Of a stretch of DNA of 64,000 nucleotides, positions 40,673 to 49,898 are shown one piece after another; position 1 is the stretch's first letter; each line of letters starts with the position of its first letter. The DNA lies in the NCBI RefSeq assembly GCF_025231485.1, contig NZ_CP104003.1, positions 186,001-250,000 of the forward strand, given 5' to 3'. The position numbers and the translations under genes are program-made. This stretch comes from Salinirubellus salinus (lineage in GTDB: Archaea; Halobacteriota; Halobacteria; Halobacteriales; Haloarculaceae). The notes beneath the pieces are model-generated. The model had not been told where the DNA came from and made no database searches. It was given only the letters and a program-made list of their open reading frames with translations.

Positions 40673-42076
40673 ATGACCGACGAGTCCCCACCCGACGCTC
40701 CCCGACGCCGGGCGGTGCTGGCGACGCTGGCCGGCGGTCTCGGCGTCTCGCTGGCCGGGTGTTCCAGCGGTCCCTCCTCCCCGACCCCCTCGGCCACCCC
40801 GCGGCCGACCGACCCGTCGACCGACTCCCCGACGGACGACGGGACCCCGACGGGCACCGACGTGCCGGTCGAGCGCCTCCGCACGCTGGGTGCGAGCGTC
40901 TACCACCTCTACGCCGTCGGCGCGTTCGAGGACGCTCGCCGCTACTACGCCGACCGTTTCGACGCCGACCTCGACACCGAGGAACTCCGCGGCGGCTGGG
41001 ACGCGTGGACGGCCACCGCCGGCCGGTTCGAGGGCGTCGCCGGCACCGTCCACCGTACGCAGGAGGGGTTCGACGTGGTGAAGGTCGTCGGCGCGTTCCA
41101 GACCGGCCTCGTCGCCATCGACTTCGTCTTCGGTGGGAACGCCGACGTGGTCGGCCTGTTCCACAGCAACCCGAACACGGGTGAGTACGCGCCGCCGGGC
41201 TACGCCGCGAGCGAGGCGGTCGTCGAGTCCGGGGTGGCGCTCTCCGAGGCGTCCTGCGGCCTCCCGGCGGTGCTGACGACGCCGAGCGACTCGGGGAGCG
41301 GGACCGTCCCCGGCGTCGTCCTCGTCGGCGACGACGGCCCCCGGGACCGGAACGGCGCGGTCGGACCGAACCGCCCCCTGCAGGACCTCGCGTGGGGACT
41401 GGCCGACCGCGGCGTGGCGAGTCTCCGCTACGACTCGCGCGCACTCTCCTGCGACTCGCTCGCCCCCGAGGCGACGACGCTCGACGCCCTCGTCGAGGAC
41501 GCCACCGTCGCCGTCGAGCGACTTCGCTCGCTCGACGGCGTGGGACCGGTCGCCGTCCTCGGGCACGGCCTCGGCGGGTGGATCGCCCCCCGCGTCGCGG
41601 CCGCGGCGACCGTCGACGGCGTGGCCGTCCTTGCGGCGCCCGGCCGACCGCTCACGACGACGCGCCCCGAGGCCGCCCAGCGCGTCGCCGAGGTCGACGG
41701 GACCGTCGAGGACACCGAGCAGCGGTGGGTCGACCACGTCACGAGCGAGGCCGACCGGGTCGGGGACCTCGCGGCCGACGAGACGGCGCTCGGCGCGACC
41801 GGCGCGTTCTGGGCGAGCGTGGCCGACTACGACCCGGTCGCGGAGACGAGCGGCCTCTCGGTGCCGACCCACCTCCTGTTCGGCGGCCGTGACTTCGAGG
41901 TGCCCGAGGCCGACCGGCAGCGGTGGACCGAGGCGGGCGCGGTACAGGTCGTGGACGCCGCGAACCACCTGCTCCAGACCGGTGAGGGACCGGCCACGCC
42001 GGGTGAGTACGCGATCCCGAACACGGTGGCGGAGGCCGTCGTCACCGACGTGGCCGAGTTCGTGACCGGCCTGTAG
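40673..42076 (+). CDS. lipoprotein with alpha/beta-hydrolase fold, nucleophile replaced
   Basis: A 467-residue protein. The N-terminus has a twin-Arg-like RRRAVL and a lipobox LAGC with Cys30, so it is probably a Tat-exported lipoprotein with a Ser/Thr/Pro-rich spacer. Residues 70-170 look like a DUF3887 domain. The hydrolase domain has LGHGLGG at 296-302, where the nucleophile Ser of GxSxG is Gly299. The acid (GGRDFEV) and His (ANHLL) remain. It is probably a non-catalytic ligand binder, or the substitution is an error; AGC to GGC is one base. ATG at 40673 fits a CTTTTGTG element 27 nt upstream. Confidence 0.78.
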   Translation: MTDESPPDAPRRRAVLATLAGGLGVSLAGCSSGPSSPTPSATPRPTDPSTDSPTDDGTPTGTDVPVERLRTLGASVYHLYAVGAFEDARRYYADRFDADLDTEELRGGWDAWTATAGRFEGVAGTVHRTQEGFDVVKVVGAFQTGLVAIDFVFGGNADVVGLFHSNPNTGEYAPPGYAASEAVVESGVALSEASCGLPAVLTTPSDSGSGTVPGVVLVGDDGPRDRNGAVGPNRPLQDLAWGLADRGVASLRYDSRALSCDSLAPEATTLDALVEDATVAVERLRSLDGVGPVAVLGHGLGGWIAPRVAAAATVDGVAVLAAPGRPLTTTRPEAAQRVAEVDGTVEDTEQRWVDHVTSEADRVGDLAADETALGATGAFWASVADYDPVAETSGLSVPTHLLFGGRDFEVPEADRQRWTEAGAVQVVDAANHLLQTGEGPATPGEYAIPNTVAEAVVTDVAEFVTGL

Positions 42077-42134
42077 TCACGTCGCGACTGCCCGTCGCGC
42101 CAACCTTCATACGCACCGCCCCCGACGCCAGTCC

Positions 42135-43058
42135 ATGGACCAGCGACGCGCCTGTCTGGTGGACGCGTTCACGACGGAACCGCTGACCGGGAACGCCGCG
42201 GGGGTCGTCCCCGACGCCGCCGGCCTGAACGACTCGCAACTGCAGGCCGTCGCCGCGGAACTCGGCGCCAGCGAGACGGCGTTCCTCGCCCCGAGCGACG
42301 ACCCCGAGGCCGACCGGCGGGTCCGCTACTTCACGCCCACGCAGGAGGTCGACCTCTGCGGGCACGCCACGATAGCGAGCCACGCCCTGCTGGCCGAGGA
42401 CGGCATCCTCGACCCCGGTGAGCACACGCTGGAGACGAACGTCGGGGTCCTCGACGTCGAGGTGACCGAGGACGGGCTCGTCTGGATGACCCAGCGCCCC
42501 GCCGAGGTCGAGGAGATCGACGAGATGGACCTCGCGTACACGACGGTCGCCGAGGCGCTGGACGTGGACCCCGCCGCACTGACCGACATCGGCGCGGACC
42601 TCCCGCTGGCGCGGGCCTCGACCGGCCTCCCCTTCCTCGTCGTCCCGGTGAACTTCCTCGAACACCTCGGGAAGATGGACCCCGACCCCGCGAAGGTCGA
42701 GGCGCTGACCGACGAGTTCGACGCGACGGGCGTCTACGCGTTCACGTTCGACACGCTCGAGGCCGAGTCGACGCTCCACGGGCGGATGTTCGCCCCCGGT
42801 GCGGGCGTCCCCGAGGACCCGGTGACCGGGACGGCGTCGGGCGCCGTCGCCGCGTACCTCGACCGGTTCGGGGCCATCGACACCGACGAGATGCAGTTCG
42901 AGCAGGGCGAGTTCGTCGACCGCGGGGGCCGCGTCCACGTGCAGGTGCCGGCCGCTCCCACCGTCGACGGGGTGCGGGTCGGGGGCCGGGCGGTCACCTC
43001 GCTGGACGGGAGCCTGCTGGTCCCGGACCACGAGGAGGAGGAGATACTGGAGGTCTGA
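42135..43058 (+). CDS. PhzF family isomerase
   Basis: A 307-residue PhzF-like protein with the diaminopimelate-epimerase fold. The N-terminal VDAFTTEPLTGNAAGVV and the central FAPGAGVPEDPVTGTASGAVAAYL motif are the family landmarks. Members isomerise or epimerise small metabolites; only a few have known substrates. A TTCATACG element lies about 28 nt before the ATG, so the gene has its own promoter, with 58 nt to the gene before it. Confidence 0.9.
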   Translation: MDQRRACLVDAFTTEPLTGNAAGVVPDAAGLNDSQLQAVAAELGASETAFLAPSDDPEADRRVRYFTPTQEVDLCGHATIASHALLAEDGILDPGEHTLETNVGVLDVEVTEDGLVWMTQRPAEVEEIDEMDLAYTTVAEALDVDPAALTDIGADLPLARASTGLPFLVVPVNFLEHLGKMDPDPAKVEALTDEFDATGVYAFTFDTLEAESTLHGRMFAPGAGVPEDPVTGTASGAVAAYLDRFGAIDTDEMQFEQGEFVDRGGRVHVQVPAAPTVDGVRVGGRAVTSLDGSLLVPDHEEEEILEV

Positions 43059-43109
43059 GCGTCCACTGGCTGTCACGTCCGGGGCAGGGAACCTCGCCTT
43101 CGGAACCTT

Positions 43110-43117
43110 CTTTATCG
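43110..43117 (+). promoter_or_regulatory. TATA element of ppsA
   Basis: CTTTATCG is centred 28 nt before the ATG at 43142, which fits leaderless initiation. Confidence 0.55.
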
Positions 43118-43141
43118 CTGTCCCGGTTCGTTGTTCCAACG

Positions 43142-45415
43142 ATGGCAGTACTCTGGCTGGAGGACATACGGTCCGAGGATATCGACTCGGTCGGGGGGAA
43201 GGGGGCCTCCCTCGGCGAGATGACCGCGGCCGGCCTGCCGGTCCCTCCGGCGTTCGTCGTCACCGCGGGGACCTACCGCGCGTTCATCGAGGACACGGGT
43301 ATCGACGAGGAACTGTTCGCGGCCGTCGACGTCGACACGGAGGACTCGACGGCGCTCGCGGAGGCCGAGGCGCGGGCGAAGGAACTCATCCTCGGCACCG
43401 AGACCCCCGACGAACTGCGCGAGGAGATTCTCGCGTCCTACGAGGAACTCGGTGGCGACGAGGAGGCGTTCGTCGCGGTGCGCTCCTCGGCCACCGCGGA
43501 GGACCTGCCCGACGCCTCGTTCGCCGGCCAGCAGGAGACGTTCCTCAACGTCACGGGCGAGGACCTCGTCGACCGCGTCAAGCGATGCTGGGCCTCGCTG
43601 TTCACGAAGCGGGCCATCTACTACCGCAACGAGAAGGGGTTCGACCACGAGAAGGTCGACATCGCCGTCGTCGTCCAGCAGATGGTCGACGCCGAGAAGT
43701 CCGGCGTGATGTTCACCTCGCACCCGTCGACCGGCGAGGCGCGCATCATCATCGAGGCGGCGTGGGGCCTCGGCGAGGCCGTCGTGAGCGGGTCGGTGTC
43801 GCCCGACAACTACGTCGTCGACCGACGCACCGGTGAGATCATCGACGAGACCACCGCCGAGAAGAAGGTGATGATGGTCCGCGACGAGGAGTCCGGGTCG
43901 ACGGTCACCCTCGACGTGCCCGAGGACAGGCGGGGCGAGCGCGTCCTCACGGACGAGGAGATCGCCACGCTCGTCGAACTCGGTGAGACGGCCGAGGCAC
44001 ACTACGACGAACCGCAGGACGTGGAGTGGGCGCTCGTCGACGGCGAGGTGTTCATGCTCCAGTCCCGGCCCATCACGACCATCAGCGAGAGCGCGGGTGC
44101 CGCCGCCAGTCCGGACGGTGCCGGCGAGACCAGCGAGGGTGGGATGTTGCTGAAGGGACTCGGGGCCTCCCCCGGCATCGCGTCGGGACCGGTCCGGGTG
44201 GTCCGCAAGCTCGACCAGCTCGACAAGGTCGGCAAGGGTGACATCATCGTCACCGAGATGACGACGCCGGACATGGTGCCGGCGATGAAGCGCGCGGCCG
44301 GCATCGTCACCGACGAGGGGGGGATGACCTCCCACGCGGCCATCGTCTCGCGTGAACTCGGCGTCCCGGCGGTCGTCGGCTCGGGCAACGCCACCGAACT
44401 CCTCGGCGACGGCCAGGTCGTCACCATCGACGGCGACAAGGGGAGCGTCTCGGAGGGCGAGACGAAGACGGAGACCGCGGACGACGGCGACCGTCACGAG
44501 GACATCCGCCCGCAGAACCCCGTCAAGCCGATGACGGCGACGGAGGTGAAGGTGAACGTCTCCATCCCCGAAGCGGCCCACCGTGCGGCCCAGACGGGGG
44601 CCGACGGGGTCGGTCTCCTCCGGATGGAGCACATGATCCTCTCGACGGGCCAGACCCCCGAGCAGTACGTCGAGAACCACGGCGAGGACGCATACGTCGA
44701 CGAGATCGTCCGTGGCGTGCGCGAGGTGGCCGACGAGTTCTACCCCCGGCCCGTCCGGGTCCGCACCCTCGACGCCCCGACCGACGAGTTCCGACAGCTG
44801 GAGGGCGGCGAGAACGAACCCCACGAGCACAACCCGATGCTGGGCTACCGTGGCATCCGGCGCTCGCTCGACCGCCCCGACGTGTTCGCCCACGAACTGG
44901 AGGCGTTCCGTCGCCTGTTCGAGATGGGTTACGACAACGTCGAGGTGATGTTCCCGCTCGTCAACGACGCCGAGGACGTGATCCGCGCCCGGAACCTGAT
45001 GGAGGACGCCGGCATCGACCCCGAGAAGCGCACGTGGGGCGTGATGGTCGAGACGCCCGCGTCCGCGCTCGCCATCGAGGGGATGGCCGAGGCCGGCATC
45101 GACTTCGCCTCGTTCGGGACGAACGACCTCACGCAGTACACGCTCGCGGTCGACCGGAACAACGAGAACGTCGCCGACCGGTTCGACGAACTCCACCCCG
45201 CCGTGCTCGAACTCATCGGCAAGGTCATCCAGACGTGTCGCGAGCACGACGTGAACACGAGCATCTGCGGGCAGGCCGGCTCGAAACCCGAGATGGTCCG
45301 CTTCCTCGTCAACGAGGGTATCTCCTCCATCTCCGCGAACATCGACGCGGTACGGGACGTGCAACACGAGGTCAAGCGCGTCGAGCAGAAACTGCTGCTG
45401 GACTCGGTGCGGTAA
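43142..45415 (+). CDS. ppsA: phosphoenolpyruvate synthase
   Basis: A 757-residue pyruvate, water dikinase that makes PEP from pyruvate and ATP for gluconeogenesis. The N-terminal ATP-grasp domain runs to about 330. The swivelling phosphohistidine domain has GGMTSHAAIVSREL with His398. The C-terminal TIM barrel has FGTNDLTQYTL near 660 and the conserved Cys near 690 in SICGQAGS. Length is in the family range. The ATG at 43142 is fixed by a TATA element 28 nt upstream. Confidence 0.95.
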   Translation: MAVLWLEDIRSEDIDSVGGKGASLGEMTAAGLPVPPAFVVTAGTYRAFIEDTGIDEELFAAVDVDTEDSTALAEAEARAKELILGTETPDELREEILASYEELGGDEEAFVAVRSSATAEDLPDASFAGQQETFLNVTGEDLVDRVKRCWASLFTKRAIYYRNEKGFDHEKVDIAVVVQQMVDAEKSGVMFTSHPSTGEARIIIEAAWGLGEAVVSGSVSPDNYVVDRRTGEIIDETTAEKKVMMVRDEESGSTVTLDVPEDRRGERVLTDEEIATLVELGETAEAHYDEPQDVEWALVDGEVFMLQSRPITTISESAGAAASPDGAGETSEGGMLLKGLGASPGIASGPVRVVRKLDQLDKVGKGDIIVTEMTTPDMVPAMKRAAGIVTDEGGMTSHAAIVSRELGVPAVVGSGNATELLGDGQVVTIDGDKGSVSEGETKTETADDGDRHEDIRPQNPVKPMTATEVKVNVSIPEAAHRAAQTGADGVGLLRMEHMILSTGQTPEQYVENHGEDAYVDEIVRGVREVADEFYPRPVRVRTLDAPTDEFRQLEGGENEPHEHNPMLGYRGIRRSLDRPDVFAHELEAFRRLFEMGYDNVEVMFPLVNDAEDVIRARNLMEDAGIDPEKRTWGVMVETPASALAIEGMAEAGIDFASFGTNDLTQYTLAVDRNNENVADRFDELHPAVLELIGKVIQTCREHDVNTSICGQAGSKPEMVRFLVNEGISSISANIDAVRDVQHEVKRVEQKLLLDSVR

Positions 45416-45427
45416 TCGGCGCGGGTC

Positions 45428-46051
45428 TCAGTTTCCTTCCCGAAGCAGTTCCGGCACCGTCACGAGCGACTCGACCGTGTAGTCCGGCTCCTTCACCGGC
45501 ACCTCGTCGTCCTGTTCGACCCACACCGTCTCGATGCCGAGCGCGTCAGCGACGAACAAGTCCTCGTCGTACTCGTCGCTGACCATCACGACGCGGTCGC
45601 CGTCGTCGAGCCCCTCCAGACACCGTAGATAGCCGCGTGGATGTGGCTTCGCGCGCCCCACGTCGCTGGAGACGACGAGTTCGGCGAAACAGTCGCGGAT
45701 AGCGTGGTCCTCCAGTACCGCCTCCACCCACGGCAGGGCCATGTTGCCGTGGACGTACAGTTCGTGGTCGGCCGCCAGTTCCTCGATGGCCGCGACGTGC
45801 GTCTCGGGCACCTCGGGCGAGCGCCACGTCCGCTCGACGTACTCGCGGCAGGCCGCCCGATCGGCTCCGGTGAGCGTCGAGAGCAGGTCGAGGTAGCCCG
45901 CCTCGGTCGTGACGAAGCCGTCGCGGAACGCGAAGTAGGCGATCCAGCCGGGGTAGGGGTCGACCTCGGAGTCGACGCCGAGCAGGTCCGCGTGGTCGCG
46001 TTCGTCGCCGTGGAACGCGAGGACGCCGCCGTAGTCGAGGAGGATACGCAT
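45428..46051 (-). CDS. HAD-family hydrolase
   Basis: A 207-residue HAD phosphatase-like protein. Motif I is LLDYGGVL with the nucleophile Asp near residue 5, where the second Asp of DxD is Gly; this DxG variant occurs in some HADs. Later motifs include SSDVGRAKPHPRGY (motif III Lys) and VMVSDEYDEDL (motif IV). Substrate is unknown; a small phosphate ester is plausible. The ATG at 46051 gives the natural MRILLDYGG. Confidence 0.82.
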   Translation of the reverse strand: MRILLDYGGVLAFHGDERDHADLLGVDSEVDPYPGWIAYFAFRDGFVTTEAGYLDLLSTLTGADRAACREYVERTWRSPEVPETHVAAIEELAADHELYVHGNMALPWVEAVLEDHAIRDCFAELVVSSDVGRAKPHPRGYLRCLEGLDDGDRVVMVSDEYDEDLFVADALGIETVWVEQDDEVPVKEPDYTVESLVTVPELLREGN

Positions 46052-46195
46052 TGGACCGGCACTGAGACCACTGGAGCGATAACCGTTCGGGACCGTGGTC
46101 GGGCCGCCCCCGCAGCCCCGACTCGTCCCGGCCGCAGCCAGATTCGCCCGACGCCATACCACCTAACATTTACCGCGCCACCACGACGCCCGAGT

Positions 46196-47020
46196 ATGCG
46201 AAAGGTCCCTGTCGTCCTGCTCGCCGTGTGTCTCGTCCTCTCGGGGTGTAGCTTCCTCGGGGGGACGGGCACTCCCACCGCGGGACCGAATCCGGGGCCC
46301 GGCACCGACACCGGGACCCCCGTCGACGGGCAGGTCGACCCACCGGGCATCGAGAACGGGCGACTGACCGACCTGAACGTCCTGCTGGACGCACACGAGA
46401 CGGCACTGCTGGAGACGGGGTTCGAGGCAGACCTCAGGGCCAACGCCACGAACTCCTTCGAGGGTGAGGTGTACGAGTCCCGCCAGCGCCAGCAGACCAT
46501 CGTCGAACCCGGTGCGACGGAGTACCGCTTCCGGACCACGTCGGTGGGCGACGGGTTCGTCGCGAACAACTGGGGCAACGAGTCCACGACGGTCATCCGG
46601 GCGCGCATCGGGAACACGACGCGCTACCAGGTCGAGGACGCGACCGCCGACCGCCTGCTCACGACCCGGCCCGTGCTCGAGAACTACCTGAACGCCACCG
46701 AGATGACGGTCGTCGAGCGTGGCACGATTCGGGACGGCCAGCAGGTCGTCCGGCTCGAGAACGAGGGGACACCCTACGTCGACGAACTGGAGCGAGGGGT
46801 CGTCCCGCGCAACGCCAGCGACCTGCGCAACTGGACGGTGACCGCGGTGGTCGACGACCGGGGCCGGGTGCTCCAGTTCCGGGCGACGGGCGAGTACACG
46901 CTGCAGGAACAGGCGGGGGAACTCGACATCCGGTTCTCGGTGCTCCGGACCGACGAACCGAGCGTCGAGCGGCCCGAGTGGGTCGGCGAGGCGCTCGAAC
47001 GGGCCGCCGAGCAGTCCTGA
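46196..47020 (+). CDS. lipoprotein, DUF7537-like
   Basis: A 274-residue putative lipoprotein. The signal peptide MRKVPVVLLAVCLVLSGC ends in a lipobox with Cys18, followed by a Gly/Pro/Thr-rich linker to about residue 55 and then a single beta-rich domain similar to LolA/LppX-type carriers. Many halobacterial genomes have it as DUF7537. No substrate is known. An ACATTTAC element lies about 28 nt upstream of the ATG, which supports this start. Confidence 0.75.
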   Translation: MRKVPVVLLAVCLVLSGCSFLGGTGTPTAGPNPGPGTDTGTPVDGQVDPPGIENGRLTDLNVLLDAHETALLETGFEADLRANATNSFEGEVYESRQRQQTIVEPGATEYRFRTTSVGDGFVANNWGNESTTVIRARIGNTTRYQVEDATADRLLTTRPVLENYLNATEMTVVERGTIRDGQQVVRLENEGTPYVDELERGVVPRNASDLRNWTVTAVVDDRGRVLQFRATGEYTLQEQAGELDIRFSVLRTDEPSVERPEWVGEALERAAEQS

Positions 47021-47055
47021 GCCCGCGGGCGGTCGGTGGCGCCGCGACTACACAA

Positions 47056-47064
47056 CTTATAAAT
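47056..47064 (+). promoter_or_regulatory. TATA box of the MfnA-type gene
   Basis: CTTATAAAT, one of the best TATA matches in the window, is centred 29 nt before the ATG at 47089, with leaderless spacing. Confidence 0.7.
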
Positions 47065-47088
47065 CAGGCGCGCCGTACTCGTGATTAG

Positions 47089-48141
47089 ATGCAGCGGGCC
47101 CAGCCGCAGGACTTCTCGCGCGTGCTCTCCTCGATGTGTACGGAACCACATCCGGTCGCCCGTGAGGCTGCCGAGCGGTTCCTCGCCACGAACCCCGGCG
47201 ACCCCGGCACGTACGAGACGGTCGCCAAACTGGAGCGGAAAGCCGTCGCGCTCCTCGGCGAGGTGACGGGCCTCGACGACGCCCCCGGCTACGTCACCTC
47301 CGGCGGCACGGAGGCGAACATCCAGGCGGTCCGCATCGCGCGCAACCGCGCGGACACCCGCACGCCCAACGTCGTCGTCCCGCAGAGTGCGCACTTCTCG
47401 TTCTGGAAGGCCGCCGACGTGCTGGGCGTCGAGCTTCGCACGGCGCCGCTCGAGGGGTACGAGGCGAACCTCGAGGCCGTGCAGGAGCTCGTCGACGAGG
47501 ACACCGTGATGGTGCTCGGCGTCGCCGGCACCACCGAGTACGGCCGCGTCGACGACATCCCCGCGCTCGTCGACATCGCCGACGAGGTGGACGCCCTGAC
47601 GCACGTCGACGCCGCGTGGGGTGGGTTCGTCCTGCCGTTCACGGACCACGACTGGGACTTCGCCGACGCCGACATCGACACGATGACCATCGACCCGCAC
47701 AAGATGGGGCAGGCGGCGGTGCCCGCCGGCGGCCTCCTCGCTCGCGGGCCCGAACTGCTGGACGAACTCGCCATCGACACCCCCTACCTCGAGAGCCACT
47801 CGCAGGTCACCCTGACCGGGACGCGGTCGGGCGCGGGCGTGGCGAGCGCCGCGGCCGTGATGGCGGAACTCTGGCCCGCGGGCTACCGCGAGCAGTACGA
47901 GACCTCGCGGTCGAACGCGCGGTGGCTCGCCGACGCGCTCGCGGCGCGCGACGTGGGGTACGTCGAACCGGACCTCCCCATCGTCGCCATCGACCTCGCG
48001 CACGACGCCATCGACGACCTCCGCGAGTTCGGCTGGCGCGTCTCACGCACCGAGGCCGGCGAGGCCCGCGTCGTGATGATGCCCCACGTCACGCGGTCGA
48101 TGCTGGAGGAGTTCGTGGCGGACGTCGAGCGGGTCGTCTGA
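47089..48141 (+). CDS. mfnA: MfnA-type aspartate/tyrosine decarboxylase
   Basis: A 350-residue group II PLP-dependent decarboxylase. [10 protein letters not shown] is at 71-80, HVDAAWGG at 172-179 and the PLP lysine in DPHKMG at Lys205. Archaeal MfnA proteins decarboxylate tyrosine (methanofuran) or aspartate; since haloarchaea do not make methanofuran, the aspartate reaction that gives beta-alanine for CoA is the likely one. That would feed the ligase at 35187-35936. A strong CTTATAAAT element 28 nt upstream fixes the start. Confidence 0.92.
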   Translation: MQRAQPQDFSRVLSSMCTEPHPVAREAAERFLATNPGDPGTYETVAKLERKAVALLGEVTGLDDAPGYVTSGGTEANIQAVRIARNRADTRTPNVVVPQSAHFSFWKAADVLGVELRTAPLEGYEANLEAVQELVDEDTVMVLGVAGTTEYGRVDDIPALVDIADEVDALTHVDAAWGGFVLPFTDHDWDFADADIDTMTIDPHKMGQAAVPAGGLLARGPELLDELAIDTPYLESHSQVTLTGTRSGAGVASAAAVMAELWPAGYREQYETSRSNARWLADALAARDVGYVEPDLPIVAIDLAHDAIDDLREFGWRVSRTEAGEARVVMMPHVTRSMLEEFVADVERVV

Positions 48142-48196
48142 ATCGAGCGTCGTGTATCCCAACAGGCTTACCTCACCTGCAGCGCTAGCGTCGCTC

Positions 48197-48781
48197 GTGC
48201 CCGACGCGGCCCTGCTCACCGCACTGACCCTCCCCGCGCCAGTCGTGCCGCTCGACTTCCACGCGGGTGCGTTCCGTGCGCTGGAGGCTGCCGTCAAGAC
48301 CGCGACCGGCCCGCTCGGTCTCGGACTCATCTTCGTCTACTCCTTCCTCATCGCGTTCGTCCTGCCCTTGCCCAGCGAGGTGGTCCTGCTCGCGCCGCTC
48401 GAACTCGGGTTGCCGTACGAGGCGAAGCTCGCGCTCATCATGCTCGTCTCGGGCGCGGGCAAGGCCGCAGGCAGCGTGTTCGCGTTCGCCATCGGCCAGG
48501 AGGCCAAACAGTCCGGGCCCATCATCCGCCTGCTCCGTCGCTCGCGGTTCGACGTCATCGCGTGGTCGGAGAGACAGACCGTCGACCTCGCCCGGAAGTA
48601 CGGCTACGCCGGGCTGGCGCTGGCGCTCTGCGTGCCGGGGTTCCCGGACACGCTCTCGATCTACGCGTTCGCCGTCCTCGAGGAGGACTACCTGAAGTTC
48701 GCGCTCGCCACGTTCCTCGGGAGCGTCGGCCGCCTCCTGTTCACGGTGGCCGTGTTCGGCGGCGCCGCGGCCGTCATCTGA
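48197..48781 (+). CDS. VTT/DedA-like membrane protein
   Basis: A 194-residue membrane protein with four or five hydrophobic segments and the VTT/SNARE-associated pattern FVLPLPSEVVLLAPLELGLP near residues 53-72 and GYAGLALALCVPGFPDT near 136-152. The family transports small molecules or flips lipids. The GTG at 48197 is chosen because a GCTTACC element lies about 30 nt upstream; a GTG at 48152 would add 15 residues. The palindrome at 48895 follows it. Confidence 0.75.
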   Translation: MPDAALLTALTLPAPVVPLDFHAGAFRALEAAVKTATGPLGLGLIFVYSFLIAFVLPLPSEVVLLAPLELGLPYEAKLALIMLVSGAGKAAGSVFAFAIGQEAKQSGPIIRLLRRSRFDVIAWSERQTVDLARKYGYAGLALALCVPGFPDTLSIYAFAVLEEDYLKFALATFLGSVGRLLFTVAVFGGAAAVI

Positions 48782-48894
48782 GGGCGGACCGTGGACGCCC
48801 GTTCACGACGCGCCGGCACGTCTCGGCCCCACTGGTCCCGTCTCCACCGCCCGTGGGTGGAATCACCGTCGCTGCGGTCCCCCAGTCTCCCCCC

Positions 48895-48918
48895 GGCGAG
48901 CGCCGACTGGCGCTCGCC
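48895..48918. promoter_or_regulatory. 24-nt perfect palindrome before the LiaF-like gene
   Basis: GGCGAGCGCC and GGCGCTCGCC pair perfectly around GACT. It ends 38 nt before the ATG at 48957, just upstream of the AT-rich GATATC that may be the TATA element. It could be an operator for the LiaF-like gene or a terminator for the VTT gene. Confidence 0.65.
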
Positions 48919-48956
48919 AACCACGATATCTTCGCCTGCACCGACGTAGCCCCAGT

Positions 48957-49652
48957 ATGAACTACCGTCGGCTGTCCAGTCAGGCCGTCCTCGGGGCGGT
49001 CCTCGTCCTCGTCGGTGTGGCACTGCTCCTCCAGACGACCAACCTCTACGACGTGGGACCGCTGCTCCGCTACGTCCCGTCGCTGTTCGTCCTCGTCGGC
49101 GCGTACGCGCTCGTCGCGAGCGGCTTCCGTAACCTCGTCGGGCCGGTGCTGGTCATCGTCGTCGCCAGCGCGTGGCAGGCCGTGACGCTCGGGTTCGTCG
49201 ACGGTGCGACCCTGCTCGACTTCTGGCCGGTCCTGATCATCCTGTTCGGCCTCTCGCTCGCGCTGGGACGGGTCAGACCCCGCCCCGCGGGTACCGAGAG
49301 CGACCGCGTGAGCGGGTTCGCCCTGTTCGGCGGCGTCGAGCGCCGTGCCCTCTCGAAGCAGTTCCGCGAGGCCGACCTGACCGCCCTCTTCGGCGGTACG
49401 ACGCTCGACCTGCGGGACGTGGAGCGCCAGCCCGGTGCCGACCCCATACGGGTGAGCGCGATGGCGATGTTCGGGGCGGTCGAGATCATCGCGCCCCGCG
49501 AGTGGAACGTGCAGATGGACGTCCTCCCCATCTTCGGCGCGGCCGAGGACTCACGGCTCCGCACCGAGCGTGACCACGAGGGCGAGTCCGACACGGTCGA
49601 CCTCGTGGTCGACGGGTTCGTCGCGTTCGGCGGCGTCGAAGTGAAGGACTGA
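48957..49652 (+). CDS. LiaF-like membrane protein
   Basis: A 231-residue protein with four hydrophobic segments in the N-terminal 110 residues (about 8-28, 35-57, 60-75, 80-102) and a C-terminal beta-rich domain with FGGVERR, FGGTTLDL, FGAVEIIAP and FGGVEV repeats. This is the architecture of LiaF/VraT-type cell-envelope stress proteins (DUF2154-like C-terminus). In Firmicutes LiaF inhibits a two-component sensor; a role here is unknown and no kinase lies next to it. A GATATC element and the palindrome at 48895 lie upstream. Confidence 0.8.
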   Translation: MNYRRLSSQAVLGAVLVLVGVALLLQTTNLYDVGPLLRYVPSLFVLVGAYALVASGFRNLVGPVLVIVVASAWQAVTLGFVDGATLLDFWPVLIILFGLSLALGRVRPRPAGTESDRVSGFALFGGVERRALSKQFREADLTALFGGTTLDLRDVERQPGADPIRVSAMAMFGAVEIIAPREWNVQMDVLPIFGAAEDSRLRTERDHEGESDTVDLVVDGFVAFGGVEVKD

Positions 49653-49707
49653 GGCCGAGCGACACGGCACCGCGGTGTTTTTGACGACGGGGTGGCTACG
49701 GTGCGAC

Positions 49708-49749
49708 GTGCTTCGATGGCTCGCGGACCGCGGGATGCGCCCCTGCTGA
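49708..49749 (+). other. possible 13-codon leader ORF
   Basis: A GTG-started frame of 13 codons and stop encodes MLRWLADRGMRPC. A GTGTTTTTG element lies 27-30 nt before it, which is leaderless spacing. It ends 149 nt before metG. It might be a leader peptide, the 5' remnant of a gene, or chance; there is no homology to support it. Confidence 0.25.
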
Positions 49750-49861
49750 GCCACCGCCGTCGGTGGACCGGCCCGGGGCGACCGTGCCCCCCGGCCCTCG
49801 CAGGGTCGGACCCGCCGCGAACCCGACGCGACTTCTCCCAGTCCCCCGAACGACGCGGACC

Positions 49862-49880
49862 GGCGGGTTTTACGCCCGCC
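49862..49880 (+). promoter_or_regulatory. metG TATA element within a small hairpin
   Basis: TTTTA, about 28 nt before the metG ATG at 49899, is flanked by GGCGGG (49862-49867) and CCCGCC (49875-49880), a perfect inverted repeat. The TATA position fits leaderless initiation. Confidence 0.5.
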
Positions 49881-49898
49881 ACATTCGACACGACACAC

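Noticed and set aside
43112-45367. 751-codon frame antisense to ppsA
   Set aside because: A mirror of ppsA codon bias with no family resemblance.
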